Assembly: GCA_030272585.1 (NCBI GenBank)
Contig: BSYQ01000016.1
Span: 62,001-126,000 of the forward strand
Length of the DNA stretch: 64,000 nucleotides
Source: Bryopsis sp. KO-2023
Lineage: Eukaryota; Chlorophyta; Ulvophyceae; Bryopsidales; Bryopsidaceae
Reading direction: 5' to 3'
In this document: in pieces, positions 19,901 to 30,500 of the stretch
Numbering within the stretch: position 1 is the first letter of the stretch
Layout: every line of letters begins with the position of its first letter
The notes under the pieces: model-generated
Database searches by the model: none
The model's input: only the letters and a program-made list of their open reading frames with translations
Told to the model about the DNA's origin: nothing
Made by a program: the position numbers and the translations under genes

Positions 19901-22115
19901 CTGGTTGAAACATGCATTCCACTCACCGATCTCTAAAAGTTTCGTTCGCATCGAAATCATCAATGAGCAGCTTTTGGGTTCTGCAACAGGTCGGAAGGGG
20001 AGTGAAAACAACACACAAAGAAAGAAAAAAAAAAAAAAGGAAAGGAGACATTCATCGAGTATTTTCCACCCACCTTGTGTAGTCACGGCTTCAACCAGAC
20101 CTTTAACAAAGTCCGCGTACAATTCGACGATTTCACACCACCTCTCTTCGCTAGCCAACTCACACCACCTTTTTTACAAATCAAAATCTCAGTGCATCTA
20201 CCCAACAAAAACTGTTAAAAAAAAAGAAAATTAAAAAAAAAGCCTCTTTTGGAGTGTACGCCAACCCCCCGGCCACGATCATCGTAAGTCGCTTTCGTAT
20301 TTTCTTTTTTGAATTTCTTTATTTTTTTTTACTTTTTCTTCGTGCATTTTTCAGTTTGGAAGGAAAAAAAAATACATACGGGAATTTTTGGAAGATAACT
20401 CTGAAGATACCTCTCCGAACCGAAAACGATCTGCATCGCTTTCATCCCAGCTTCGACGACCATGTGCAGCGTGGTCGCAGAAATTGGAGTGGCAGAATTC
20501 CCTGGAGAAATGATGGTCAAGCATCCGGATGCGCAGAAGAAAAGGTGGCGGAGGCACTACATCCCAAATTAGAGGCAAAAAAATAATAAAAAAAAACAAT
20601 CGAAAAAGCTAAGGGCGGCTCGATTTAATTAGTTATTTCGGTCAACCCCCCTTCACCTCACGATCAACTTTTTATTTTTTTTTAATTATACAAGTTAAGA
20701 AAACTGTTGGGAAGACACATAAGCATGCATGTTGAAATCGAATTTCTGCGGGAAATTCCACCCGGAGCACTTTAATATTCAAAAAAGTATGTGTGCGTTT
20801 GAGGTTCCTTAAAAAAATAATAATAATTCCTGGATTCTTTTCCGGGAGATTTTTGGATGTACCTCGCGCTGCATATCGTTCCTTGGATCTTGGGCAGCTT
20901 GATCTAGGGCTCTGTCCAGTTTGGAAGCAACCTATAAATAGAACCCACATCACCGATATATTTTTCCCTTTTTCTTTTGGGGGGGGGGCGGGGAAGAGCA
21001 GAAAGATGCCCATTTTTTTGTTGGCGACCACCCCCCAAACGCGACCAGCGACCACGTAATTGAGACGAGAGCGACCACTCGAATCATCGATTACGTCAGC
21101 AAACGCAATCGTCCGCAAGAAAACTGGAACAGAATTCGCTCCTTTTCGACTTCAGAGACGTCACATTGGGCTCCAACGCCTTGACGACTCCAAATCGCGT
21201 CAAATCAAACGTCACATTGGGTTTTAACGGCTGGACGCTTCCAAATCACATCAATTCAACTGGAAACCGGAACACTTGGGGATTGGACTCCCAACTGGAA
21301 ACTGCCATGGAAATGGCCATTATCACCACAACCATTGGTTGTGGTGATAATGGCTTGATGGGACTTTGATCAAATGTATTGTAAAGATTTTTCGTGTTCA
21401 ATCTTTCTTGGGAGACCACCTGTCTTGAGAGACCAAAAGATTCTGTCCCGTGAGGTGGTCGCTCAAGTCAGGGACCAGTGTATCTTTCAAATTTTCTGCT
21501 GGACCAAAATATAAGATTCAAAAATTTTATGGTGCTCGGATCGACCTCCCACAGAATCGAGCGGATAGGTCTATACAAGAAAAAAAAACTGAAAAAAACT
21601 GACACAGAAAGGGCCGACTTCCCCAAACGCAACAAACAGATGCTCGCCACCCCGGCGTACCTCCTCCAACAATCCCAACACCTCGATCGACACGGCCTGC
21701 TGCTCATCAGGATTGTCCGAGATCTCTATGACCTCCTCCAAGCACAAGTTCGCCAACAGCCGTCTACCCGCGACGTCTTTTCTCGAATTCTCCCCGAAGA
21801 CGTCTTGGACCCACCTCTTTTTTCCCACACAGAACGCAACCAAGATTCAACGCATGTTTTCGTCGAGCACGTAGATGCGGCAGAAAATCGTTCCTCGAAT
21901 TCACCTGGAGATCCAGCAGCCGCTCTTTCCTGTCGCGGATCCTCTTGTCAGACGCCACTGCTTTAAACGCATCGAGGGTCGCTGAAAACCTCTGGAAAAC
22001 ACACACCCCGAGCGTTTCTTTCCAAGTCTTTTTTTCATTCCCATTCGGATTTTCTGACGCTCAACACCAACGGCCAGCTGCATTCCGTCTAACCTGGTCG
22101 AAGCTCTCCATCTTC
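13922..22115 (-). CDS. Large multi-exon gene, unrecognised helical-repeat protein
   Basis: Many minus-strand exons with GT-AG ends read as one helical protein. A plausible start is MESFDQ (22115), spliced in phase 0 to 22000-21914 (RFSATLDAFKAVASDKRIRD). Further exons carry LCLEEVIEISDNPDEQQAV (about 21700), LHMVVEAGMKAMQIVFGSE (20450), EERWCEIVELYADFVKGL (20110), GQKLKEALSRKEKDPIK (19280), LVPCFKWMLKTLTVDFF (18400), ILGAIWGAVLSKSSSRMQEI (17720) and IMSLHRTAVGYVVFEACYQ (17390). The first two thirds look like HEAT/ARM-type helices. A Glu/Lys/Arg single-helix region follows (ERERIEREQKKKLEEEEKER, about 16030), then LDDLEMEWERIAEAERAQ (15400) and AALEQEFIRWG (14380). No family is recognised; not every junction was checked for phase, and it could be two genes. 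A satellite at 16490-16860 lies in an intron. Confidence 0.5.
16490..16862. repeat. 73-bp-period GTCGCCGACG satellite inside an intron
   Basis: Three near-identical units of about 73 bp starting near 16529, 16601 and 16675 share the phrase CACCGACGCAGCGTCGCCGA. The right edge is GGTACCCCCCTTCCGCCTTG, the exact inverse of the edge at about 1545-1565. This is the same repeat family that flanks the retrotransposon. Open frames through it repeat the same peptide and are not genes. Confidence 0.8.
21018..21466. mobile_element. Possible MITE with GCGACCACC ends
   Basis: TTGGCGACCACC near 21021 and its near-inverse GGTGGTCGCTCAA near 21452 bracket a segment with further CGACCAC copies, a direct repeat (CACATTGGG...TTCCAAATCAC-type, near 21165 and 21215) and a long perfect hairpin. 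No target duplication was found, so the element status is a guess. Confidence 0.3.
21316..21354. other. Perfect 39-bp hairpin
   Basis: GCCATTATCACCACAACCA is followed by a single T and then its exact reverse complement. A 19-bp perfect stem with a one-base centre can form a cruciform or, if transcribed, a tight RNA hairpin. Confidence 0.75.
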
Positions 22116-22666
22116 GTGGGCTCGATAATCCGACGGTCGAAGAAGGTACTCTACAGCAGCACAAAACTGAGAAATATACCTAGCAAAACGCCGTGCGCGT
22201 TTCCTGCGAGTCTGACATATGGGCGTCCACCATGACAAAGCGATCACCCAGTTTCTGGACTCCTGTCGTGCTACCTCCAAAGAAAGCTTTTTGGGGGGTT
22301 GCCAAACTTTTTATGGAGGTTTTCTTTCCTGCTGAAGAAACGCAAGATGCTTCCCTCCCCCCAAAAAATAAAAAAATGTTTCAAGCTGCAGCAGAAGTTT
22401 TTTAAATCCATGTATTGCCATGCAATCAGCCTGGAAAATTCCATACTGTGGAGATGATAGGAGTCATTCAGTTTGGTAGTTACTGGTAGCTTGTACAGTT
22501 AAGACTCCAGGTTGTGCTATTTGATGTGACATTGGTTGGAACAGGGAATTTGAACAGTGTAACACTACGAGAACAGCCTGGCTATACGATATAAAATATT
22601 CTATCGTACGATACAAATTCCAGACTCCAGAAGGGTTACCAGCAGACCTGGGCGCCCGGCTGTTGG

Positions 22667-23283
22667 TGATACGGGATAAAGCGAGAAGAGCCCGCAAAGG
22701 GGGCGGGCCGGTCCACCAACGTCCCGTATCGTGTATCATTTGGTTTCGGAGCCGAACTTGCGATCCGAAGGTCACAAGTTCGAGTCCTAGCGAGGCCATG
22801 GAAGTTGAGAGTGAGTTGGCACCTCTGACCCGAGAGTGGTAGTAACGAGAGGTGAAAGAGCATGAGGATCACTGCGAAGGAGGGGAGGGGGCTGAGATCA
22901 TCACAGTGATCGCCGCCGCAGAGCAAGGCAAAAGACCATAAGCTCAAGAGACTAGACGGATCAAAGGGATAAGAACAAAGGATCAGAGGATCACAAGAAA
23001 GATCCTGGAGAACCCCCGAATAGACCCGCGAGAGAACGGTAACCCGGTAATCGCAGAGGGGTCAAGGAGAATGGAGTAACGGGCACAAGGAGAAGGTGGT
23101 CGAGGGCGACCACTGGCCCGAGGGGGGACGGGATGATACGGGATAAAGCGAGAAGAGCCCGCAAAGGGGGCGGGCCGGTCCACCAACGTCCCGTATCGTG
23201 TATCATTTGGATGATACGGGATAAAGCGAGAAGAGCCCGCAAAGGGGGCGGGCCGGTCCACCAACGTCCCGTATCGTGTATCA
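22667..23283 (+). mobile_element. TRIM-type miniature LTR retrotransposon with three 72-bp LTRs
   Basis: Three apparently identical 72-bp copies lie at 22667-22738, 23134-23205 and 23212-23283. Each starts TGATACGGG and ends GTGTATCA. Two bases after the first copy, TGGTTTCGGAGCC (22741-22753) is the primer-binding site shared with the big retrotransposon. Just before the second copy is a purine tract GAGGGGGGACGGGA. The third copy follows the second after only TTTGGA, which looks like a tandem unit whose internal region was lost. The whole block is flanked by a perfect 5-bp target duplication GTTGG (22662-22666 and 23284-23288). The 395-bp internal region encodes no protein. This is the layout of a terminal-repeat retrotransposon in miniature, mobilised in trans. 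Confidence 0.85.
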
Positions 23284-23454
23284 GTTGGACAGGACCGGAC
23301 CGGACCGGCAACCACTTTTTGGACCGGAAATGACCTTTATTGGACCGGTGTCGGACCTGTCTAGACCGGCTCTCCTTTTTTTTCAGTTGAATTGTTTCCT
23401 GTCCAGACCGGTCTGACCTGTATGAACGTGAGACTACTTTTGGTAATTAAAAAA

Positions 23455-23600
23455 AACGGGTACTTAAAGGTAACGGCCCCCATTTAAGCGTCCCTATGGT
23501 GGGGTCCGCTATTGATTTAGTGCTCTCGTCTCGGGCTTAGCCAACCCGAGTTCGAATCCTCCTCGAGTCGACCGACTCCCTCCAGTCGGTGGCTGGTGAG
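23455..23600 (+). other. tRNA-like module of element A
   Basis: GAGTTCGAATCC matches the Pol III B box, preceded by CTCGGGCTTAGCCAACC. The same module, with few changes, occurs twice in element B (about 25905-26080 inverted and 26083-26260 direct). The stems do not pair like a functional tRNA. Confidence 0.45.
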
Positions 23601-24643
23601 CTTGGCTCACGTTCATCATACATTGAAAATGTATATAATAATAATACATATATAATTGTCGGTGGCTGGTGTCATACACTAAAAATATATATAATAATAA
23701 TACAAAAATAACAATACAAATATAATTGTCGGTGGTTGGTGAGCTTGGCTCACGTTCATCATACATTAAAACATATATAATAATAATACAAAAATAATAA
23801 TATTGTCCGACCTGTTTTAGACAGGCGCCAGGTCGGTCTGGACAGGCGCCCCACCTGTCCAGACCGACCTGGCGCCTGTCTAAAACAGGTCACACTAGGC
23901 GTCACACCTGTCCAGAGTGGTCTGCCCAGTAAGACCGGTACTAGACAGGCGATTGCCTGTCCAGACAGGTCAGACCGGTCTGGACAGGAAACAATTCAAC
24001 TGAAAAAAAAGGAGAGCCGGTCTAGACAGGTCCGACCCGGTCCATTAAAGGTACACCTTTAATGGACCGGAAATGACCTTTATTGGACAGGTGTCGGACC
24101 GGTCTGGACAGGTCCGACACCTGTCCAATAAAGGTCATTTCCGGTCCAAAAAGTGGTTGCCGGTCCGGTCCGGTCCTGTCCAACAGCCGGGCGCCCAGGT
24201 CTGGCAGCGGCGGTTGTATGGTACGATATGATTCATATCGTACGAATGCCGCATTCGGACTGAAGGTACCGAACCCTAGAGTACGAATACGGATGAACCA
24301 TCCCGGATGGTTCATATCCAGGCCACTTTAAATGAGGACACTGTCCTCATTGTCCTCATTCTGGTATTTGAGGACACATGGTGAGGCTTATTTGAGGGTT
24401 GTTTGAGGACAACGGATAAAATCGGCGCTAAAACGACAGAAAAGCGAACATAAGTATCATTGGACGCAAGGCGACTAATTTGATCGACTCGCGCACTTCG
24501 CAGGAGTCCAAAGTGACCCACTTCGTCCCGTTACATATTATATTCCGCTCAAAATATCCCAAATTCTCGATGTAACACTAGCTGCCACCCAAAATATCAT
24601 CTCGAAAACACCCCAGTCACCCAAAAAACGTTCTTTCACCAAA

Positions 24644-25311
24644 CTACAAGGCTTTAGCGACGGCCACAAGGGCTTCATACTGCTTGGAATGCATCACGCC
24701 TTCAAGAGAAAAATCACTGAGCCCACTGCTGAACTCATCTCGACGGTAGTTCATTAGGGAGAAATCTGCCTCAACGCGAGAGGTTGTTGGCATTACCGTT
24801 GCAATTCCGGCCGAAAAGAGTTGCAATGATGCAAAACGGGACGAAACACTTCCCCACGCAATAGAAAACTCCTTTGTCGAGTCACGCTCTAACCTCGAAC
24901 GCAATGCCGGTTCCGTTGCCTTTCGAAAAACGATTCGATGTGAGACTGCGCAAAGAAGTTCTTGAACACGTCGGGTTCCGCATCCCTGTTCAGCAGCGCT
25001 ACCTTGTACTCTTGATACTTCGCTGGATGCTGGTCTTCTAAGTGCCTCGTGATATTGTCGGTACGGAACTGCACGTTAAAATGCTTGTTGTTCGTTGTTC
25101 TGGCGCGTCTGCGGGACCCCTTGGTCGTTCCTTCCACGTCCTTGCTTCTTTCGTGCTCCTCCTCCTCTCTGCCGAAGTTTTGGCAAAACTTGCAAATGGC
25201 TGACTCGACTTTTCCACTCTTTTCGTCCCGACTCGTAACCTTGAGCCCGTAGAGGACGGAGTACCGTTCATTCCAAGGGTGCCCACGCTGGGGTTTCTTC
25301 CTTGGGGGCAT
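24644..25311 (-). pseudogene. hAT transposase, internally deleted (BED finger plus C-terminus)
   Basis: From ATG 25311 the minus frame begins MPPRKKPQRGHPWNERY and contains a BED-type zinc finger: AICKFCQNFG followed by DNITRHLEDQHPAKYQEY. It stops at 24889. An overlapping frame (24904-24644) continues with LFSAGIATVMPTTSRVEADF and SLMNYRRDEFSS, which resembles the C-terminal dimerisation segment of hAT transposases. The catalytic middle, normally several hundred residues, is absent and the join is out of frame. It cannot be an active transposase; a truncated DNA-binding protein from the first frame is possible. Confidence 0.7.
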
Positions 25312-25413
25312 TGTTCGACAATTTGGGAGACGGTAAACGAGTAGCACAAACGAAGCGAGAACGACCTTACAGTGTTTTGGTTGGGATGGTTGGGATGCTC
25401 AATGAGTCGGCAG

Positions 25414-26718
25414 CAGACCTGGGCCCGACCGGACCGGCAGCGAAAAAACGGTCCGGTCCGGTCCAACCTGTCCATGGACCGGCTGACCTGTCCGGTCCTG
25501 TCCGGTCCAACGAAAAAACGCCGGTCCTTGCAAGACCGGACAGGTTATGACCTGTCCGGTCCTGTCCACTCCGGTCCAGTCAACCTCGGAAATCTGCAGA
25601 AATCTGGACCGGTTTTCTGACAGATTTTCCGTTTTTAGACAGGTCACACCCACATTTCGCCTTTATTAGACCGGCGATGTGACCTGTCTAAAACCGGAAC
25701 GACCCTGTCTTGACAAGGTTGTTCTCCTGTTTTAGACCGGCTCCAGGTCGGTCTGGACAGGTGGGCTGCCTGTCCAGACCGACCTGGAGCCTGTCTAGAA
25801 CAGGTCGCACAATTAAGCACTTTTAACGTGCTAATTGTGTATCAATCGATTGGGAACTGATTCAATGGATTAAAGAACGAAGTGTTATTTATTATATGCA
25901 TTTTTAATGCATGAATGACGTGAGCCAAGCCCACCAGCCACCGACTAGAGGGAGTCGGTCGACTCAAGGAGGATTCGAACCCGGGTTGGCTAAGCCCGAG
26001 TCGAAGACACTATCGCTAGTGGACCCCACCACAGGGACGCTCAAAAGGGGGCCGTTACTTTTAAGTACCCGTTTAATTTTGGAAAATTAAACGGGTACTT
26101 AAAAGTAACGGCCCCCTTTTGAGCGTCCCTGTGGTGGGGTCCACTAGCGATAGTGTCTTCGACTCGGGCTTAGCCAACCCGGGTTCGAATCCTCCTTGAG
26201 TCGACCGACTCCCTCTAGTTGGTGGCTGGTGGGCTTGGCTCACGTCATTCATGCATTAAAAATGCATATAATAAATAACACTTCGTTCTTTAATCCATTG
26301 AATCAGTTCTCAGTCGATTAACACATAAAAAAGTGCTTAATTGTGTGACTTGTTTTAGACAGGTGCCAGGTCGGTCTGGACAGGCGGCCCACCTGTCCAG
26401 ACCGACTTGGAGTCGGTCTAAAACAGGTCATATTGGGCGTCACATCGGTCTAAAACAGGGTCACACCGGTCTAAAACAGGTCACACGAGTATGACCGTAC
26501 TAGACAGGCGATAACCTGTCTGGAAAGGTCAAATCCGGTCCAGAAAGGTCAAATCCGGTCTAGAAAAGGTGGCCTTTACTAGACCGGATTTGACCTTTCT
26601 TGGACCGGATTTGACCTTTCCAGACCGGATTTGACCTGTCTAAGAAAGGTCAAATCCGGTCCAGAAAGTGGTTGCCGGTCCGGTCCGGTCCGGTCCAACG
26701 GGTCGGCGCCCAGGTCTG
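25414..26718. mobile_element. Foldback hAT-like element B, nested in the hAT transposon
   Basis: Starts CAGACCTGGGC and ends with its inverse GCCCAGGTCTG. A perfect 8-bp target duplication GTCGGCAG flanks it (25406-25413, 26719-26726), which proves insertion into the older hAT element. Almost the entire element is one inverted repeat: GGACCGG/GGACAGG satellite arms outside, and inside two facing copies of a tRNA-like module meeting at a two-base centre (26081-26082). The inner arms match for at least 200 bp with few differences. No coding capacity. Confidence 0.85.
25905..26260. repeat. Inverted pair of tRNA-like modules
   Basis: The right copy reads GGGTACTTAAAAGTAACGG, then GGGCTTAGCCAACCC, then GGGTTCGAATCC (exact B box near 26193). 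The left copy is its inverse. Converging Pol III-type promoters could give a long double-stranded RNA; that is inference. Confidence 0.55.
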
Positions 26719-27115
26719 GTCGGCAGTTTGCTGTTGTGAACTGTTGTGAGGTGTTTTCGTCCACAAAGGCTCAACCTATGTCCCAGCCACAAAATGCAAA
26801 GCACAGAACATCCTCCACATTCATACAACTGTCGTTTTGGTGGCTGGTGGCCCCCGACGTTCGACTCATTTTTTCGACGCAGTATGGCGTGAGAAGTGCC
26901 CACAGAATAAAGGGACAGTTGCGAGGCCGGGCGAAACACCTTTCCTTTCCTTGTGGGTGCTCAGGGACAACAACTATGTGAGCGGGCAGGGTCGCCTTCC
27001 CGCAAAACGGCCGTGTTTGTCTGCGGCTGACTGGATTTAACTTTGTGAAATGAGGACAGGTCAAAGACCTTAAATGAGGACAATGTCCTCACGTGTCCTC
27101 AAATCAAGTGGCCTG

Positions 27116-27599
27116 TTCATATCATATGGGGCGACACCGCTCAGATTGTGCACGATGCCAAGTAGAATAATCGATGAATTAGAATGAATCAACACGGATT
27201 GGAAAGGAAAAACTCGATTGGGCTGATTCGTTGCAACTTTTGTTGTTCAAAGGAGAATAGCGGCTGTGAATGGCTCGTTTTTCCCGGAAACTATTGTAAC
27301 TTTTCGGGTCCCTGGTGCTTCTCGCTAGGCCCTTTTAACAAGGACGACTGGTGCTTCTCGCCAGTCTTTACACTATGATAACTGGGTGTCTTGATGTTTT
27401 GTGTCCCAAAATATCCTTCACATCCTTCACATGCGTTCCTTTCACCGAGCTTTCACACCCAATCGATTTCTTTCCCAAACACACCTACCTGTCTACCTAT
27501 CTATTCACTTGCATTTAATTTTGCCTTGAATCGGTGAAAGGCTCTCCAAGGCAACTCCTGCTGGCATATACTTATATCTTTTTTCTTAATTCTAGTAGT
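27116..27599. other. Intergenic region
   Basis: No gene is supported between the hAT target duplication and the stop codon of the FIGNL1 gene. A short GGTGCTTCTC-type direct repeat lies at about 27315-27360. Confidence 0.4.
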
Positions 27600-30500
27600 C
27601 TACCAGTCATCCTCCAGCTCCTCATCCTCTTGCACCACACACTTTGAGCCATGCTTTTCATTGTAAGACTCGTGTCGAAAGACCTCGTCTGGACCGACGG
27701 ATGGCTTTTGAGCCCTGGCTGCAACCTTTCGCCACCACATTAAAAAAAAACAAAAACATCATGATGTTTTTTTTATGGATGCATCAAGCCAACTGTTTCT
27801 TTCAGGTTGGAAAAAATACTCCCACAAGCCTCAAGCCAACAATAGAGTTCAGAAAGAATACGGATGAGTGACCTGACAAGGTACCATTTTGCTAACTTTC
27901 ATACAAACAATTCACCCTTGTGGATCAGGCAGAATTTACATATATAAATATTTTTTTTAGTTTTGCGGGCAGGGTGTGGGGGAAGTCAGTCTCGCCTTGC
28001 TTTTATTTGTTTTCTACACCTCTGATGGGAATTCTCGAACATGTGGCATGATTAACCCCCAAGAAAACACAAAAAAAAAACATGAGATAGAGTATCACTG
28101 GCACATTTTCCTTTTTTTTTTTTTTTTTTAAAGGATTCCCACAGCTACTTTGTTTGAACCTTGTAAGCCAAAGCCTGATTGTTTCGAAAAGGTTGACATA
28201 ATAAAGATAAAGCACTTTTTTGCCACAGAACCCACCTGAAAATCCTTGATTTTGACCGGTCTCAAATCAGCCTTCAGAATGTTGGATATTCGATCCCTCA
28301 CGGGCCCTTGACACGCTTCTTGCACAAGATTCTCAATGTCAGACCCAGAATAGCCCAAGGTCCTTTCCACGACCCTGGTTACCTCCACGTCTGACAGGGA
28401 GGCCTTCACCCCCTCGAGCTGCCTGAGGATCATCTGCTTTCGGGCCTCTCCGCAAGGCAACGGAATGTACAGTTGCTTGGGCATCCACCTTCTTGCTGCT
28501 TCGTCTAATTCCTGTTGGAACACGTGTGTTTGAGAAGGCTGAATTTGAATTTTGAATTTCAAAGTTGAATTTGAAAAAGGTTAAAACGCATTTGATGTTG
28601 CTGGAAAGGCCAACCCATCTATGAAAATCCCAGAATATACAACATCAAACGAAACACGACAAATATGTTAGCATATGCATGACATCAATCTTGAATTTCT
28701 TGCATCAACAGCATGGTTATTGGCCTACCTCTGGCCGATTCGTGGCTCCAACCAGCAGCACTCGCCTGCCTGCCGAATTCGTGCTGCAGCCCTCCATTTG
28801 AGAAAGAAGCTCCGCTTTCAATCGACGGCTTGCCTCATGTTCCCCTGCACACACAGCATCAAACGCAAACCACCCCCAGATTAAAACCTCTACAAGATGT
28901 GTCCACTTTTGTTTTGTTTGCAGCGTATCGAAAATTGGTGGTGCTTATGGTGGGTGGGTGGGCGGGCTTTTGGGATAATTTTAAAGTACCTTCCGATTTG
29001 CGGGCCGACAGAATGGAGTCGATCTCGTCAATGAAAATGACGGCAGGTTGGGTGCATGCAGAAAGCGCAAACAGCGTTTTCACCTACAGCACGAACATCC
29101 ATGTTCAGGTTTTCCGTAGTTTTCAAAATGCATTATCGTGGGGATATTCTGCCATTCCATTTTTTCCCATAACATCTGTGGATTTTTTGCTCCAGAAAGA
29201 CACAAATCAGCAAAAACAAAATGACAGGAAATGAAATGACAGGATCCCAGAATGTTGCTGGCTCGTTTTTTCTACGAGGAACTACTCACACAAAAGGGGT
29301 TGGGGGTTTCAAGAATCTCGAATTTTTAGTTTGAATCTTTGGATGTTACCAATTTTCCGCCTTCTCCTGTCCATTTGCTCATCAAGGAGCTTGCGCTGAT
29401 GCTTAAACACTTAGATTTAACGTCGCTGGCGATGGCCTTGCCTATCATCGTCTTTCCGGTCCCTGGAGGTCCAAAAAGCAACAAACCACGTGGTGTCCTG
29501 GCACCCTGAACATCGAGCCAAAACCCAAATCAATCAACGCGTTCCCCTGCTGGGTGTTTTCTAGGTCTCTTGCAGTCTTTTTCGCCGAAAAATGGCACAT
29601 TGCAGACGTACCTGGTAGAGATGAGGTAAGCAAACGGGCCAAACCACCTGTTCCTGGACCAGCTGCTTTGCAGCTTCTAGGCCAGCTATGTTGTCCCATC
29701 GCACGGCACCGCCCACATCCATCATTTCGCTGCAAATCGTTTCGACCAAATTGGGGTCCAGTTTCTGGATTTCCTCCGAAAGGTCACCATCCGGCCCTGT
29801 AAGATTTCAAAAAGGATAGGCAATGGCTGAGAATCGATCAAAAAGCGAAATACTGCAAGCAAAAAAAAAAGAATGGGCTGGAAAAAGGTTGGTTTCTTTT
29901 GTTTTAAATAACACACAGGCGAGAATTTCCCTCAGGGTGTAAACAATTACACAATGAAAAAATCAAAATAAAGAAAAAACTATTTAAAAAAATGATAATC
30001 AAAATGATATTAACAAGTGAGGAAAAAAAAACCTTGCTGATTTTGATCCATTTTTCTAGCAAGCACGCGAATCCAACACCCTCCATGTGCGGGGAAGACT
30101 CACCACCAAGCAGCTCCAAGGTTCTTGAGGAAAAGGGGCTTTCTTGGCCCTTCTCGCTTGGACCTGCCGGAGCAGAAGGGAGAGGATTTCCTTTTCCATG
30201 CTTTTCCATGAGGACGGAAGCCCTCGCCCCATCGTTCTCGTCGTCAGATTTCCAAAAAACCGAACGCAGGGCTCGTGTCTTCAGTCTTCCCGGGTTTTCC
30301 GAAAGGGTCATATCGATGACCTTTTTTTTTTGGTTGAAAAAAAAACACAAAACAAAGCAAACAAACAACGTTAGGTGAAGGAGAAAGAAAGAACCGGAGC
30401 ATGGCAAGCTGGTGAGAAAAAAAAAATCCAGCCAAAGAAAATGGGTGGAAAAAAAAAGGATGTCGCATACCCTGTGAAAAGACTGTCGAAACAAAACTGA

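Larger units (their letters stand above)
22643..24203. mobile_element. Foldback hAT-like element A, split by a miniature retrotransposon
   Basis: The left end CAGACCTGGGCGCCCGGCTG is repeated in inverse at the right end (to 24203). If the inserted 22667-23288 block is removed, the inverted repeat continues without a break through ACAGGACCGGACCGG, AACCACTTTTTGGACCGG and AATGACCTTTATTGGAC for well over 100 bp. The arms are GGACCGG/GGACAGG tandem units. The centre holds a tRNA-like module (about 23455-23600) and AT-rich repeats. I see no 8-bp target duplication here (GTTACCAG on the left, GCAGCGGC on the right), unlike its relative at 25414. It has no coding capacity. Confidence 0.75.
24319..27115 (-). 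mobile_element. hAT transposon with BED-finger transposase remnant
   Basis: The terminal inverted repeat CAGGCCACTT (24319) / AAGTGGCCTG (ends 27115) is flanked by a perfect 8-bp target duplication TTCATATC (24311-24318, 27116-27123). Several subterminal TGAGGACA motifs occur at both ends, as expected for transposase binding. It holds minus-strand transposase pieces and, inside its upstream part, the nested foldback element B. Excluding element B the hAT body is about 1.5 kb, too short for a full transposase gene, so it is an internally deleted copy. Confidence 0.85.

Noticed and set aside
22741..22800. tRNA-derived SINE head suggested by AAGTTCGAGTCC
   Set aside because: The stretch starts exactly at a primer-binding site between two LTR-like repeats with a 5-bp target duplication, which a miniature LTR element explains better. 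The B-box match may be chance.
23133..23333. Repeated peptide frames on both strands
   Set aside because: They are translations of two neighbouring 72-bp LTR copies.
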